Below, piece by piece: positions 16,122 to 24,651 of a stretch of 64,000 nt of DNA. The translations under genes were made by a program, and so were the position numbers. This stretch comes from Pseudoalteromonas peptidolytica (GTDB taxonomy: Bacteria; Pseudomonadota; Gammaproteobacteria; Enterobacterales; Alteromonadaceae), in NCBI RefSeq assembly GCF_012641745.1, contig NZ_WEHZ01000002.1, positions 186,001-250,000 on the forward strand. Reading direction: 5' to 3'. How positions within the stretch are numbered: position 1 is the first letter of the stretch; every line of letters begins with the position of its first letter. Under the pieces are notes generated by a model, which made no database searches, was not told the origin of the DNA, and saw only the letters and a list, made by a program, of their open reading frames with translations.

Positions 16122-16853
16122 ATGAAAAAATTAATTATCGCCGCATCACTGGCATTAAGCTTCGGTGCATTTGCCGAGCAAACGGAAAATCAAGTAACTA
16201 CCAGTGTTGATCCAATTACTGCGCAATTTAGTGGTTTAGGAATTGCGGTGAAAGAGATTAAAGATAGCCCGCTTGCGGGCTTGAAGACGGTGATCACTGA
16301 TAAAGGAGTGTTGTACTCAAGTGCTGACGGAAAATATTTAATCCAGGGCACGATGATCGACCTTGATAACCGTCGAAATATCACTGAGGATGCGTTAAGT
16401 GGCGTGCGCAAGCAGGGCATTGCTGAATATGAAGATTCAATGATTGTCTATAAGGCAGAAAACGAGAAGCATCAGATCACTATATTTACCGACATTACCT
16501 GTGGCTACTGCCGTAAACTCCACCGTGAGTTAGAGGAGTATCTAGCAGCAGGGATCACGGTAAAATATTTAGCTTTTCCACGTGGTGGCTTACGTGGCTC
16601 GGGCTATGAAGACCTCAGAAATGTTTGGTGTGCCAAAGATGCTGCAGCAGCCTTAACAGATGCCAAGGCTGGAGGCGAAGTAAAAGTAGTTGAAAACTGT
16701 CAAGCCCCAGTTGCTGAGCATTATCAACTAGGTCAGAGCTTTGGTATTTCGGGCACGCCTGCCATCATTCTTGAAGACGGTTCTATGATCCCAGGCTATC
16801 AACCAGCTGCTGCAATTTCACAGATGCTAGACGCACAAAGCCCTAAGTCTTAA
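16122..16853 (+). CDS. dsbC: Thiol:disulfide isomerase DsbC
   Basis: A periplasmic disulfide isomerase of 243 residues. The ATG at 16122 is followed by a clear signal peptide (MKKLIIAASLALSFGAFA) with an expected cut after AFA; the open frame before it is not coding. The N-terminal dimerisation domain is followed by a thioredoxin fold with the active-site CGYC in FTDITCGYCRKLH (near residue 125) and a cis-Pro in SGTPAI. The second disulfide Cys pair (VWCAKDAA and VVENCQAP) is also present. Lies between xerD and recJ as in E. coli, but a terminator separates it from recJ. Confidence 0.95.
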   Translation: MKKLIIAASLALSFGAFAEQTENQVTTSVDPITAQFSGLGIAVKEIKDSPLAGLKTVITDKGVLYSSADGKYLIQGTMIDLDNRRNITEDALSGVRKQGIAEYEDSMIVYKAENEKHQITIFTDITCGYCRKLHRELEEYLAAGITVKYLAFPRGGLRGSGYEDLRNVWCAKDAAAALTDAKAGGEVKVVENCQAPVAEHYQLGQSFGISGTPAIILEDGSMIPGYQPAAAISQMLDAQSPKS

Positions 16854-16915
16854 GGCTTCTACGCAGCGATGGAGTTCACGACAAGAACTCGGTAAAATAG
16901 CGAAATAAAAAATAC

Positions 16916-16938
16916 AAAAGGCCATTATGGCCTTTTTT
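16916..16938 (+). terminator. Intrinsic terminator after dsbC
   Basis: AAAAGGCC, a short ATTAT loop, GGCCTTTT and a T-run. It ends 15 bp before the recJ start, so recJ transcription must rely on read-through or on a promoter in the preceding 100 bp. Confidence 0.88.
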
Positions 16939-16952
16939 GTTTGTGAAAGGTT

Positions 16953-18677
16953 ATGTATACAGAAATTAAACCGAGAGAGCGGGTTGACGACAGTCATTTA
17001 CCATCATCGTTACATCCGGTGATCAAGCAGCTTTATGCCGCAAGAGGGGTGAAAGCAGCTTTTGAGTTAGATAATAGTGCGGCAACGCTACACGACTTTA
17101 AGCTGTTCAAAGACATTGAACTGGCAAGCCAAATCTTAGCGCAAGCGCTCGCAGAGCAAGCAAAAATACTCATTGTAGGGGATTTTGATGCCGACGGTGC
17201 TACCAGTACAGCGGTATTGATGGAGGGGTTAGCGCAGTTTGGCTTTTTGCATGTCGACTACCTTGTACCAGACCGATTTAGTTTGGGATATGGATTAAGC
17301 CCTGCTTTAGCTGAGCAAATTGTATCGCTTAGCCCCGACTTAGTGATAACAGTTGATAACGGTATTTCTTGCATTCGTGGTGTAGAAATTGTCAAGCAAG
17401 CGGGCATTAAAGTTATTGTTACCGATCATCATTTACAAGGTGATGTCCTGCCGAACGCCGATGCAATCGTAAACCCTAATCGCCTTGATTGTGAGTTTCC
17501 ATCAAAATCTATCGCCGGAGTGGGGGTTGCTTTTTATCTCTTAATCGCGCTACGACATTACTTGCGCTTGCAAAATTATTTTACTGAGCAAAATAAACCA
17601 ATACCTAACCTAGCTTCTTTACTTGATATTGTCGCGTTAGGTACCGTTGCTGATGTGGTGGCGCTGGATGCGAATAATCGTACGCTGGTACACCAAGGGC
17701 TTGCACGGATCCGTAGTGGTCAAACAAGGCCTGGGATCCAAGCCTTGATTGAAGTTGCGAATCGAAATATTGCAAGGCTGAGCGCCAGTGACTTTGGTTT
17801 TGCTTTGGCTCCAAGGTTAAATGCAGCAGGTCGCCTTGATGATATGAGTTTAGGGATCGCCTGTTTGTTGTCAAAAGATATTAATCAAGCACGCCGTATT
17901 GCGTCTGAACTCGATAGTTTGAATATTGAACGTCGTGAAATAGAGCAAAGCATGCAGCAAGAAGCGCAAGCGGTATTGGAACGGCTAGTATTGAAAAGCC
18001 AAGCCGTGCCAGACGCCTTGTGTTTATATCAAGATGATTGGCATCAAGGGGTAATAGGTATTCTGGCTGGACGCCTAAAAGAAAAATATCATCGTCCATG
18101 TATTATTTTTGCACAAGGCGACAATGGTGAGATCAAAGGGTCGTGTCGTTCCATTGAAGGCCTGCATATGCGTGACCTGCTTGAGTCAATCAATACCCAG
18201 CATCCGGATTTAATTATAAAGTTTGGCGGTCATGCGATGGCGGCGGGGCTGACTATTCAAGAAGCTGAATTTGCCAATTTTAAGAGGATATTTGAGCAAC
18301 GAGTCAGTGCAACCCTGACTGAAGAAGCAAAACAAAGCATTCTCTTGACCGATGGAGAATTACCAGGTGATTGCTTCACCATGGATTTTGCTTTTGAATT
18401 ACAACAGGCAGGTCCATGGGGACAACAATTTAGCGAGCCTGTATTTCAGGATGTATTTGAGTTGGTGCAGCAGCGCATTGTTGGCGAAAAGCACCTAAAA
18501 CTTGTGCTTAAGCACCGCTCTGGTCGTTTGGTTGATGCAATAGCGTTTAATGTTGACGTTCGGGCTTGGCCAAATCACCAAGCAACCCACGCCTTGTTTG
18601 CTTACCAACTCGATATTAATGAGTTTCGTGGTAAATATAATTTACAGCTCATTGTTCGTGAGCTTCAAGCACAGTAG
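16953..18677 (+). CDS. recJ: Single-strand-specific 5'-3' exonuclease RecJ
   Basis: A 574-residue DHH-superfamily nuclease that works in RecFOR recombination, mismatch repair and base excision repair. The metal-binding motifs are in order: GDFDADGATSTA (near 77), TVDNGIS, the DHH motif in VTDHHLQG (near 158), and GTVADVV; the DHHA1 domain follows with FGGHAMAAGL (near 430). Length matches E. coli RecJ (577). The ATG at 16953 has GAAAGG as ribosome-binding site. It precedes prfB by 177 bp. Confidence 0.96.
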   Translation: MYTEIKPRERVDDSHLPSSLHPVIKQLYAARGVKAAFELDNSAATLHDFKLFKDIELASQILAQALAEQAKILIVGDFDADGATSTAVLMEGLAQFGFLHVDYLVPDRFSLGYGLSPALAEQIVSLSPDLVITVDNGISCIRGVEIVKQAGIKVIVTDHHLQGDVLPNADAIVNPNRLDCEFPSKSIAGVGVAFYLLIALRHYLRLQNYFTEQNKPIPNLASLLDIVALGTVADVVALDANNRTLVHQGLARIRSGQTRPGIQALIEVANRNIARLSASDFGFALAPRLNAAGRLDDMSLGIACLLSKDINQARRIASELDSLNIERREIEQSMQQEAQAVLERLVLKSQAVPDALCLYQDDWHQGVIGILAGRLKEKYHRPCIIFAQGDNGEIKGSCRSIEGLHMRDLLESINTQHPDLIIKFGGHAMAAGLTIQEAEFANFKRIFEQRVSATLTEEAKQSILLTDGELPGDCFTMDFAFELQQAGPWGQQFSEPVFQDVFELVQQRIVGEKHLKLVLKHRSGRLVDAIAFNVDVRAWPNHQATHALFAYQLDINEFRGKYNLQLIVRELQAQ

Positions 18678-18854
18678 AGTTAGTAAGCACGTCGTCAGCG
18701 GCGTTTTAGAAAAACTACGAAAATTCTCCCTTTAAGGGATGCTAAGCGCGGTTATTATTTGATACTATTGGTCGCTTAAATCTAGAGCCTGGCAGATTGT
18801 CAGGCTTGTTTGTGAATTCACAAACCCACAAATTTAGTTCTGGAGTAATGGTAA

Positions 18855-19953
18855 ATGTTTGAAGTGAATCCTGTGATTAACCAAATCAAGGAAATTCGCG
18901 AGCGTACAGAGCTTCTTAGGGGGTATCTTTGACTACGCTCTAAAGCAAGAGCGTTTAGAAGAAGTTAATGCCGAATTAGAAGATCCTGCTGTATGGAATG
19001 AGCCGGAAAGAGCCCAAGCACTGGGCAAAGAGAAATCAAACCTAGAAGTCATTGTTGAAACCATCGACAACCTTGTAGCCGGCGCTGATGATGCAGAAGG
19101 TTTGGTTGAGCTTGCTGTGGAAGCTGAAGATGAAGAAACCTTCACTGAAGCAGAACAAGAAGTTAACGGCCTTGTTGAGCAACTGGAAAAACTAGAGTTT
19201 CGTCGGATGTTCTCGGGCGATCAAGATGCCAACGATGCGTATATCGACTTACAGTCAGGTTCCGGCGGCACCGAAGCACAAGATTGGTGTAACATGTTGC
19301 TTCGTATGTATTTACGCTGGGCTGAAGCGAAAGGCTTTAAAGCTGAAATCGTTGAAGCAACAGATGGCGATGTTGCCGGTATTAAGGGTGCAACCGTGAA
19401 GGTGAGTGGTGAGTATGCCTATGGTTGGCTGCGCACTGAGACTGGTGTACACCGCTTAGTACGTAAGAGTCCTTTTGATTCAGGCGGTCGTCGTCACACT
19501 TCATTTGCCTCTGTATTCGTTTACCCAGAAATTGACGATAATATCGAGATTGATATTAACCCCGCAGATCTTCGTATCGATGTATATCGTGCATCGGGCG
19601 CTGGTGGTCAGCACGTTAACCGTACAGAATCGGCGGTACGTATTACACACTTACCAACGAATACCGTTGTACAGTGTCAAAATGACCGCTCGCAGCATAA
19701 AAACAAAGATCAAGCGATGAAGCAGTTAAAGGCGAAATTGTTTGAACTTGAACTGCAAAAGCAAAATGCTGAAAAGCAAGCCCAAGAAGATGCAAAATCT
19801 GACATTGGTTGGGGCAGCCAAATCCGTTCATACGTGCTTGATGATTCACGTATCAAAGATTTGCGCACTGGTATTGAGAACCGCAATACCCAAGCCGTAT
19901 TAGACGGTGATTTAGATAAATTTATCGAAGCAAGCCTGAAATCAGGCCTTTAA
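18855..19953 (+). CDS. prfB: Peptide chain release factor 2 (RF2), expressed by programmed +1 frameshift
   Basis: RF2 reads UAA and UGA stop codons. The gene is in two frames: 25 codons from the ATG at 18855 to 18929, an in-frame TGA at 18930-18932, then 340 codons in the +1 frame from 18931 to the stop ending at 19953, giving 365 residues, exactly the E. coli length. The stop-codon-reading SPF tripeptide is visible in [10 protein letters not shown] and the peptidyl-hydrolysis GGQ in GAGGQHVNR. It is followed 27 bp later by lysS, as in E. coli (prfB-lysS operon). Not a pseudogene. Confidence 0.96.
18915..18933 (+). promoter_or_regulatory. RF2 programmed frameshift site
   Basis: CTT-AGG-GGG-TAT-CTT-TGA-C: the internal Shine-Dalgarno-like AGGGGG three bases upstream of the CTT slip codon, followed by TGA and C, is the canonical prfB autoregulatory signal. 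Low RF2 slows decoding of TGA and favours the +1 shift. Confidence 0.95.
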
Positions 19954-19980
19954 TCCACAAGCTAAACTAAGAGCTAAACA

Positions 19981-21531
19981 ATGACAGATCACAATCAAGA
20001 CGAAAATAAACTTATTGCTGAGCGTCGTGGCAAGCTAGATGCGATCCGTGAGAATTGCCCTGCAAATGGCCACCCGAACTCATTCCGCCGTGAAGACTAC
20101 ACGCAAGATCTACAAGCTAAGTTTGGTGATAAATCGAAAGAAGAACTTGTAGAGCTTGACCATCATGTTTCAGTTGCCGGTCGTCTGCTTGCAAAACGTG
20201 GTCCTTTCTTAGTATTACAAGATATGAAAGGTCGCATTCAGGCTTATGCTTCAAAAGACGTACAGAAAGACCTAAAAGAAAAGTATGGCCAGTTAGACAT
20301 CGGCGATATCGTTGGCGTTAAAGGTCCGCTTCATAAGTCAGGTAAAGGCGATTTATATGTAGACATGGTTGAGTATGAGCTACTGACTAAGTCGTTACGT
20401 CCACTGCCTGAAAAGTTCCACGGTCTGACAGATCAAGAAGCGAAATATCGTCAGCGTTATGTTGATTTAATCACTAACATGGATACGCGTGAAACTTTCC
20501 GTATTCGCTCTAAAGTGATTGAAGGTATTCGCCGTTTCTTAGCGGATCGTGACTTTATGGAAGTGGAAACACCGATGCTACAGGTAATTCCTGGTGGTGC
20601 ATCTGCACGTCCATTTGTAACCCATCACAACGCATTAGATATCGATATGTACCTACGTATCGCACCTGAGCTATACCTTAAGCGCCTAGTGGTTGGTGGT
20701 TTTGAGCGCGTATTCGAAATCAACCGTAACTTCCGTAACGAAGGTTTATCTACACGTCACAATCCTGAATTCACGATGATTGAGTTTTATCAAGCATACG
20801 CGGATTACAATGATTTGATGAACCTAACTGAAGACATGCTACGTACCGTTGCACAAGACGTATTAGGCACCACAACGGTAATTAATACCGTGAAGAATGC
20901 TGAAGGCGAAGTGACCGAGACAATTGAGTATGACTTTGGCAGCCCATTCCAGCGCTTATCAATGGCTGATGCTATTTTACAGTATGGCCCTGATGCTGAA
21001 GCGCAAGCTGAAATCTTCAAAGATCCAGAAAACCACTTTGAAGCACTGAAAGCTTACGCGAAGAAAGTACACGTTAAGATCCCTGAAAAATGTGTATGGG
21101 GTCCAGGTAAGTTCTTATGTGAAATCTTCGAGGAAGTTGCTGAACATAGACTTATCCAACCGACGTTCATCACTGAATACCCGTGGGAAGTGTCTCCACT
21201 TGCGCGTCGTAATGACGAAAATCCATTCATTACTGACCGTTTTGAGTTCTTTGTTGGCGGTCGTGAGCTGGCGAATGGTTTCTCTGAGCTTAATGATGCT
21301 GAAGATCAAGCTGCGCGCTTTGCTCGCCAAGTGGAAGAAAAAGATGCAGGTGACGATGAAGCAATGCACTACGATGCGGATTATATCCGTGCGCTAGAGC
21401 ATGGTTTACCGCCAACAGCAGGTGAGGGGATTGGTATCGATCGCCTAGTGATGTTGTTCACAGACTCACCGACTATCAAAGACGTTATTTTGTTCCCACA
21501 TATGCGTCCAGAAGTACAAGCTGAGCAATAA
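19981..21531 (+). CDS. lysS: Lysyl-tRNA synthetase, class II
   Basis: A 516-residue class II synthetase. It has an OB-fold anticodon-binding domain (about 60-170; [19 protein letters not shown]) and the three class II motifs: [11 protein letters not shown] with a conserved Pro (motif 1), [18 protein letters not shown] (motif 2) and [14 protein letters not shown] (motif 3). Short linker from prfB (27 bp) and strong codon regularity fit an operon with high expression. Length fits E. coli LysS (505). Confidence 0.97.
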   Translation: MTDHNQDENKLIAERRGKLDAIRENCPANGHPNSFRREDYTQDLQAKFGDKSKEELVELDHHVSVAGRLLAKRGPFLVLQDMKGRIQAYASKDVQKDLKEKYGQLDIGDIVGVKGPLHKSGKGDLYVDMVEYELLTKSLRPLPEKFHGLTDQEAKYRQRYVDLITNMDTRETFRIRSKVIEGIRRFLADRDFMEVETPMLQVIPGGASARPFVTHHNALDIDMYLRIAPELYLKRLVVGGFERVFEINRNFRNEGLSTRHNPEFTMIEFYQAYADYNDLMNLTEDMLRTVAQDVLGTTTVINTVKNAEGEVTETIEYDFGSPFQRLSMADAILQYGPDAEAQAEIFKDPENHFEALKAYAKKVHVKIPEKCVWGPGKFLCEIFEEVAEHRLIQPTFITEYPWEVSPLARRNDENPFITDRFEFFVGGRELANGFSELNDAEDQAARFARQVEEKDAGDDEAMHYDADYIRALEHGLPPTAGEGIGIDRLVMLFTDSPTIKDVILFPHMRPEVQAEQ

Positions 21532-21560
21532 GTACTTTCAAGTCATTTGAAGCTACATTA

Positions 21561-21590
21561 AGAAAAGCGCCTTATGGCGCTTTTCTGTTA
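21561..21590 (+). terminator. Intrinsic terminator after lysS
   Basis: AGAAAAGCGCC and GGCGCTTTTCT form an 11-bp stem with a TTAT loop, followed by GTTATTTG. The A- and T-rich stem base supports bidirectional action. Confidence 0.88.
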
Positions 21591-21650
21591 TTTGTGTGAG
21601 AAAAAGCGTATTGCGTATTCAAAGCATCATGCCCTCTATACTTGTTGGCC

Positions 21651-21820
21651 TTGAAACTTGCTCAATTTGAAGACGTAAATCTGACGCTAACGGCGTTAAA
21701 AGTTTCTTAATGAGAACAACTAAATAACCTAAACTTGGGATAATAGCTGGTTCCCTAGCAGCGGTTATGAACTAGATCTTCTTGCATAAAAATCGCTCAC
21801 TAATTAAGTCGAATTGGTAT
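21651..21820 (+). mobile_element. Decayed copy of the TACCAATT miniature inverted-repeat element
   Basis: The left part (ACTTGCTCAATTTGAAGACG, AATCTGACGCTAAC.GCGTT) and the right end (CACTAATTAAGTCGAATTGGTA) match the well-preserved copies at 58833 and 62537. The middle has been replaced by unrelated sequence and the left terminal repeat is worn. Confidence 0.65.
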
Positions 21821-22060
21821 TGTAGGGCTATGTGAGCATTCACTCAGTCTATAATGCAGTTCCTTATTTGATACTTGATTATCTAGCTTTATTAACTAAC
21901 CTTCTTCAAGTTTGAGAATACTTCACAATAATAATACCGAGACACTTAATTGAGCTGTCAGCTTTGTTTAGTAAGCAACTGCCAAAAAATTAAGATAGAA
22001 GTTAACTGTAAAAATTGGATGGCTATTAGGTACGCTTGGTTTCGGACGAAGGGAAATAAA

Positions 22061-22246
22061 ATGAACCGCCACGAACATATTGATGCTGACGACGAACACG
22101 AGCAAGCGAGAATAATGTATTATCGAGCCTGTATTGCTGAGTTTCAACAGCTAGGTTATCAAGAAGCACTTTTAGATGAAACATTCAGCCAAAAACGTTT
22201 AGGTGAAACCAAGTTGAATGACTCTAACTCTCTACAAAATGAGTAA
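22061..22246 (+). CDS. Small acidic hypothetical protein
   Basis: I place the start at the ATG at 22061 (AAGGGA ten bases before), giving 61 residues; the upstream continuation of the frame has no protein-like character. The product is hydrophilic, His- and Glu-rich at the N-terminus (MNRHEHIDADDEHEQARIM), predicted helical, and has no signal peptide or Cys motif. I know no family. It stands alone between lysS and the tRNA cluster. Confidence 0.5.
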   Translation: MNRHEHIDADDEHEQARIMYYRACIAEFQQLGYQEALLDETFSQKRLGETKLNDSNSLQNE

Positions 22247-22323
22247 AATTTGGCGTTAGTGCTGAGTAACTAGGCAGACTGCACAATCTATCACCATTCA
22301 GTGCTTTTTTACAAGAAAAGTAT

Positions 22324-22351
22324 TTGACATATTTTTTCTAACCTATATTAT
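22324..22351 (+). promoter_or_regulatory. Sigma-70 promoter of the tRNA cluster
   Basis: TTGACA (22324-22329), 16 bases, then TATTAT (22346-22351), followed by a GC-rich discriminator (CGCCCC) just before the first tRNA. This discriminator is typical of stable-RNA promoters under stringent control. Confidence 0.82.
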
Positions 22352-22365
22352 ACGCCCCACAAGAC

Positions 22366-22458
22366 GGAGAGGTGGCCGAGTGGCTGAAGGCGCTCCCCTG
22401 CTAAGGGAGTATAGGGTTTGTAGCCCTATCGAGGGTTCGAATCCCTCCCCCTCCGCCA
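22366..22458 (+). tRNA. tRNA-Ser(GCT)
   Basis: A 93-nt class II tRNA with a long variable arm, anticodon GCT in CTGCTAA, T-loop TTCGAAT and encoded CCA end. Reading the acceptor stem as GGAGAGG against CCCCTCC leaves an A-C mismatch at the fifth pair; everything else is standard. First gene of the cluster. Confidence 0.95.
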
Positions 22459-22480
22459 TTTTATAATGGTTATCTTGTAC

Positions 22481-22557
22481 GGACGCATAGCTCAGCTGGA
22501 TAGAGTACCTGGCTACGAACCAGGCGGTCGGAGGTTCGAATCCTCCTGCGTCCGCCA
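22481..22557 (+). tRNA. tRNA-Arg(ACG), copy 1
   Basis: A 77-nt tRNA with anticodon ACG in CTACGAA (A34 becomes inosine, reading CGU/CGC/CGA), a seven-pair acceptor GGACGCA/TGCGTCC and encoded CCA. Confidence 0.97.
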
Positions 22558-22610
22558 CTTTTCTTTAAGTGGTAAAAAATAAAGAAGTTGGAAAACTATA
22601 CATTCAAAAC

Positions 22611-22687
22611 GGACGCATAGCTCAGCTGGATAGAGTACCTGGCTACGAACCAGGCGGTCGGAGGTTCGAATCCTCCTGCGTCCGCCA
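22611..22687 (+). tRNA. tRNA-Arg(ACG), copy 2
   Basis: Identical to copy 1. The 53-bp spacer between copies 1 and 2 is repeated almost exactly before copies 3 and 4, so the array grew by tandem duplication of a 130-bp unit. Confidence 0.97.
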
Positions 22688-22723
22688 CTTTCTCTTTAGG
22701 TGGTAAAAAATAAAGGTAGGAAA

Positions 22724-22770
22724 CAGGAAGTCGGAGGTTCACCTTCACAAAATACGCCCTGCATCCGCCA
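22724..22770 (+). pseudogene. Decayed tRNA-Arg 3' end, relic 1
   Basis: AGTCGGAGGTTC matches the variable/T-arm of the tRNA-Arg genes and GCATCCGCCA matches the acceptor and CCA end, but the T-loop is ruined and the 5' two-thirds are absent. It is followed by the same TAAGTGGTAAAAAATAAAG spacer as a real copy. Confidence 0.7.
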
Positions 22771-22823
22771 CTCTTATTTAAGTGGTAAAAAATAAAGAAG
22801 TTGGAAAACTATACATTCAAAAC

Positions 22824-22900
22824 GGACGCATAGCTCAGCTGGATAGAGTACCTGGCTACGAACCAGGCGGTCGGAGGTTCGAATCCTCCTGCGTCCGCCA
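22824..22900 (+). tRNA. tRNA-Arg(ACG), copy 3
   Basis: Identical to copy 1. The extra 83 bp before it, compared with the regular spacing, contains a decayed tRNA 3' end (22724-22770). Confidence 0.97.
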
Positions 22901-22953
22901 CGTTTCTTTAAGTGGTAAAAAATAAAGAAGTTGGAAAACTATACATTCAAAAC

Positions 22954-23030
22954 GGACGCATAGCTCAGCTGGATAGAGTACCTGGCTACGAACCAGGCGG
23001 TCGGAGGTTCGAATCCTCCTGCGTCCGCCA
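22954..23030 (+). tRNA. tRNA-Arg(ACG), copy 4
   Basis: Identical to copy 1 and exactly 130 bp from copy 3. Last intact tRNA of the cluster. Confidence 0.97.
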
Positions 23031-23066
23031 TTTTTTCTTTAGGTGGTTAAAAAATAAAGGTAAGAA

Positions 23067-23114
23067 ACAGGAAGTCGGAGGTTCACCTTCATAAAATATG
23101 TCCTGTGTTCATCA
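23067..23114 (+). pseudogene. Decayed tRNA-Arg 3' end, relic 2
   Basis: Starts with the same ACAGGAAGTCGGAGGTTCAC segment as relic 1 but its end (TCCTGTGTTCATCA) is further worn. Confidence 0.6.
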
Positions 23115-23148
23115 CTTTCCTCAAGTGGTAAAATAAAGAGATACATAG

Positions 23149-23170
23149 GCCGACGTAAGTCGGTTTTTTT
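23149..23170 (+). terminator. Intrinsic terminator of the tRNA cluster, copy 1
   Basis: CCGAC, GTAA loop, GTCGG, then seven T. Lies about 120 bp after the last intact tRNA. Confidence 0.88.
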
Positions 23171-23247
23171 GTGCCTGAATATACAGTGTAGGAGCAGGTT
23201 TACCCTGCGATCTTTAATCTCACCGTCCTCATCGCCATACGGAGGTT

Positions 23248-23296
23248 CAAGCGGTCGGAGGTTCACTCCCCACAAAGTACGTCCTGCGTCTGTCAT
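23248..23296 (+). pseudogene. Decayed tRNA-Arg 3' end, relic 3
   Basis: GCGGTCGGAGGTTCACTCC followed by GTCCTGCGTCTGTCA; the block up to GGTTC equals the functional genes. It is followed by the second copy of the terminator unit. Confidence 0.6.
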
Positions 23297-23329
23297 TTCC
23301 CTCAAGAGGTAAAATAAAGAGATACACAA

Positions 23330-23350
23330 GCCGACGTAAGTCGGTTTTTT
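23330..23350 (+). terminator. Intrinsic terminator of the tRNA cluster, copy 2
   Basis: Same CCGAC/GTCGG hairpin with six T, inside a second copy of the surrounding 60-bp segment (GGTAAAATAAAGAGATACA). The unit relic plus terminator has been duplicated. Confidence 0.88.
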
Positions 23351-23439
23351 GTGCCTGGACATTTCGGAAACCTTTGAAAATGAATGCCTTTTCATTTATC
23401 GTTGAGTTGATAATATTGTCTAAATTCTCAGTAGCTTCT

Positions 23440-24597
23440 ATGTTTCAGTCATTCATCACGTTGGTGATCTTAATTTTTGGTTTCTTATCATTCAGCCTCA
23501 ATGCGCTTACCTTAGGTGCTGAGCGAGCTGAAGACTACTTATCTGCTTTGAAAGGCAAACGAGTGGGACTCATTGTAAATCAAACCTCCCGAGTCGCAGA
23601 TCATCATCTTGTAGACTTTTTAATAAAACAAGGTGTTGATGTTAAGAAAGTATTTGCCCCAGAGCATGGCTTTCGTGGAAACCAAGATGCAGGCGCGCAA
23701 GTTGAAGACGAAAGAGATGTGAAAACCGGACTGCCAATCATCTCGCTTTATGGCAAGAATAAAAAGCCAAAAGCTGATCAGCTTAAGGACATCGATATTC
23801 TTATTTTTGATATTCAAGATGTCGGTGTACGATTTTATACTTATATCAGCACCATGCACCTCGCGATGGAAGCAGCATCAGATATTGGTATTGAGTTTTG
23901 GGTGTTTGATAGGCCAAACCCAAATCTGAACTATATAGATGGCCCAGTATTAGAAAAGCCGTTTCGGTCATTTGTGGGCATGCACCCGATCCCAGTACTA
24001 CATGGTATGACGGTAGGGGAGCTTGCCTTGATGATTAATGGAGAAGGCTGGTTGGTAAGTAACAATAAATTGCGCCTTCGCGTGGTTTCTATGCTGCAAT
24101 ACAGTAGTGCAACCCAATACAAAACCCCAATACCGCCAAGTCCTAATTTACCTAATCAACGCGCTATTTATCTATATCCTTCGCTCTGCTTTTTTGAAGC
24201 GACCCCAGTTTCGGTAGGAAGAGGCACAGACTTTCCGTTTCAAGTATTTGGCCATTCAAACCCTAAACTAGGAAAGTTTAATTTTACCCCTAAGCCTGTC
24301 ATCGGTGCGGCCTCTAACCCAAAACTAAATGGTGTGATTGCTTATGGTGAAGATTTAAGGGACAGTTCAGTGAGAGGATTTGATTTAACTTGGTTTATTG
24401 CTGCCTATCAGCAATTCAGCCATGAGGGAGTGGAGTTTTTTCAATCCCCGAGCTTTATGGACAAATTAGCAGGAACAGACAAAGTCCGCAAGGCCATGGA
24501 GGCAGGGTTGACTGCCTCAGAGATCCGCACACTGTGGCAGCAGGATGTTCAGCGTTTTATAAAGCTACGAGAACAGTACTTGTTGTACCCACGGTGA
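23440..24597 (+). CDS. namZ: NamZ-like exo-beta-N-acetylmuramidase (DUF1343 family)
   Basis: A secreted protein of about 385 residues. The start at 23440 gives a clean signal peptide (MFQSFITLVILIFGFLSFS, cut after LNA); ATG at 23380 is an alternative that adds 20 residues, and neither has a strong ribosome-binding site. The family signature is clear: GLIVNQTSRV, VFAPEHGFRG, SLYGKNKKP, DIQDVGVRFYTYISTM and FDRPNPN. NamZ enzymes release terminal MurNAc from peptidoglycan chains. The convergent neighbour is an RpiR/MurR-type regulator followed by a divergent transporter gene, which fits a cell-wall sugar recovery locus. Confidence 0.85.
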   Translation: MFQSFITLVILIFGFLSFSLNALTLGAERAEDYLSALKGKRVGLIVNQTSRVADHHLVDFLIKQGVDVKKVFAPEHGFRGNQDAGAQVEDERDVKTGLPIISLYGKNKKPKADQLKDIDILIFDIQDVGVRFYTYISTMHLAMEAASDIGIEFWVFDRPNPNLNYIDGPVLEKPFRSFVGMHPIPVLHGMTVGELALMINGEGWLVSNNKLRLRVVSMLQYSSATQYKTPIPPSPNLPNQRAIYLYPSLCFFEATPVSVGRGTDFPFQVFGHSNPKLGKFNFTPKPVIGAASNPKLNGVIAYGEDLRDSSVRGFDLTWFIAAYQQFSHEGVEFFQSPSFMDKLAGTDKVRKAMEAGLTASEIRTLWQQDVQRFIKLREQYLLYPR

Positions 24598-24616
24598 GCG
24601 ACTTGGTTGAAAACGA

Positions 24617-24645
24617 CTAAAACACGGCAGGTAGCCTGCCGTAAA
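24617..24645 (-). terminator. Terminator between namZ and the RpiR-type gene
   Basis: ACGGCAGG and CCTGCCGT pair around TAG. On the minus strand the stem is followed by GTTTTAG, so it best serves the RpiR-type gene ending seven bases away; it may also slow read-through from namZ. Confidence 0.6.
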
Positions 24646-24651
24646 ACATCA

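Noticed and set aside
18855..19953. prfB as a frameshifted pseudogene
   Set aside because: The in-frame TGA is preceded by the canonical AGGGGG and CTT slip codon, and total length equals that of functional RF2.
22481..23030. Regular 130-bp repeats as a CRISPR-like array
   Set aside because: The repeats are tRNA-Arg genes and their spacers are repeated, not unique.
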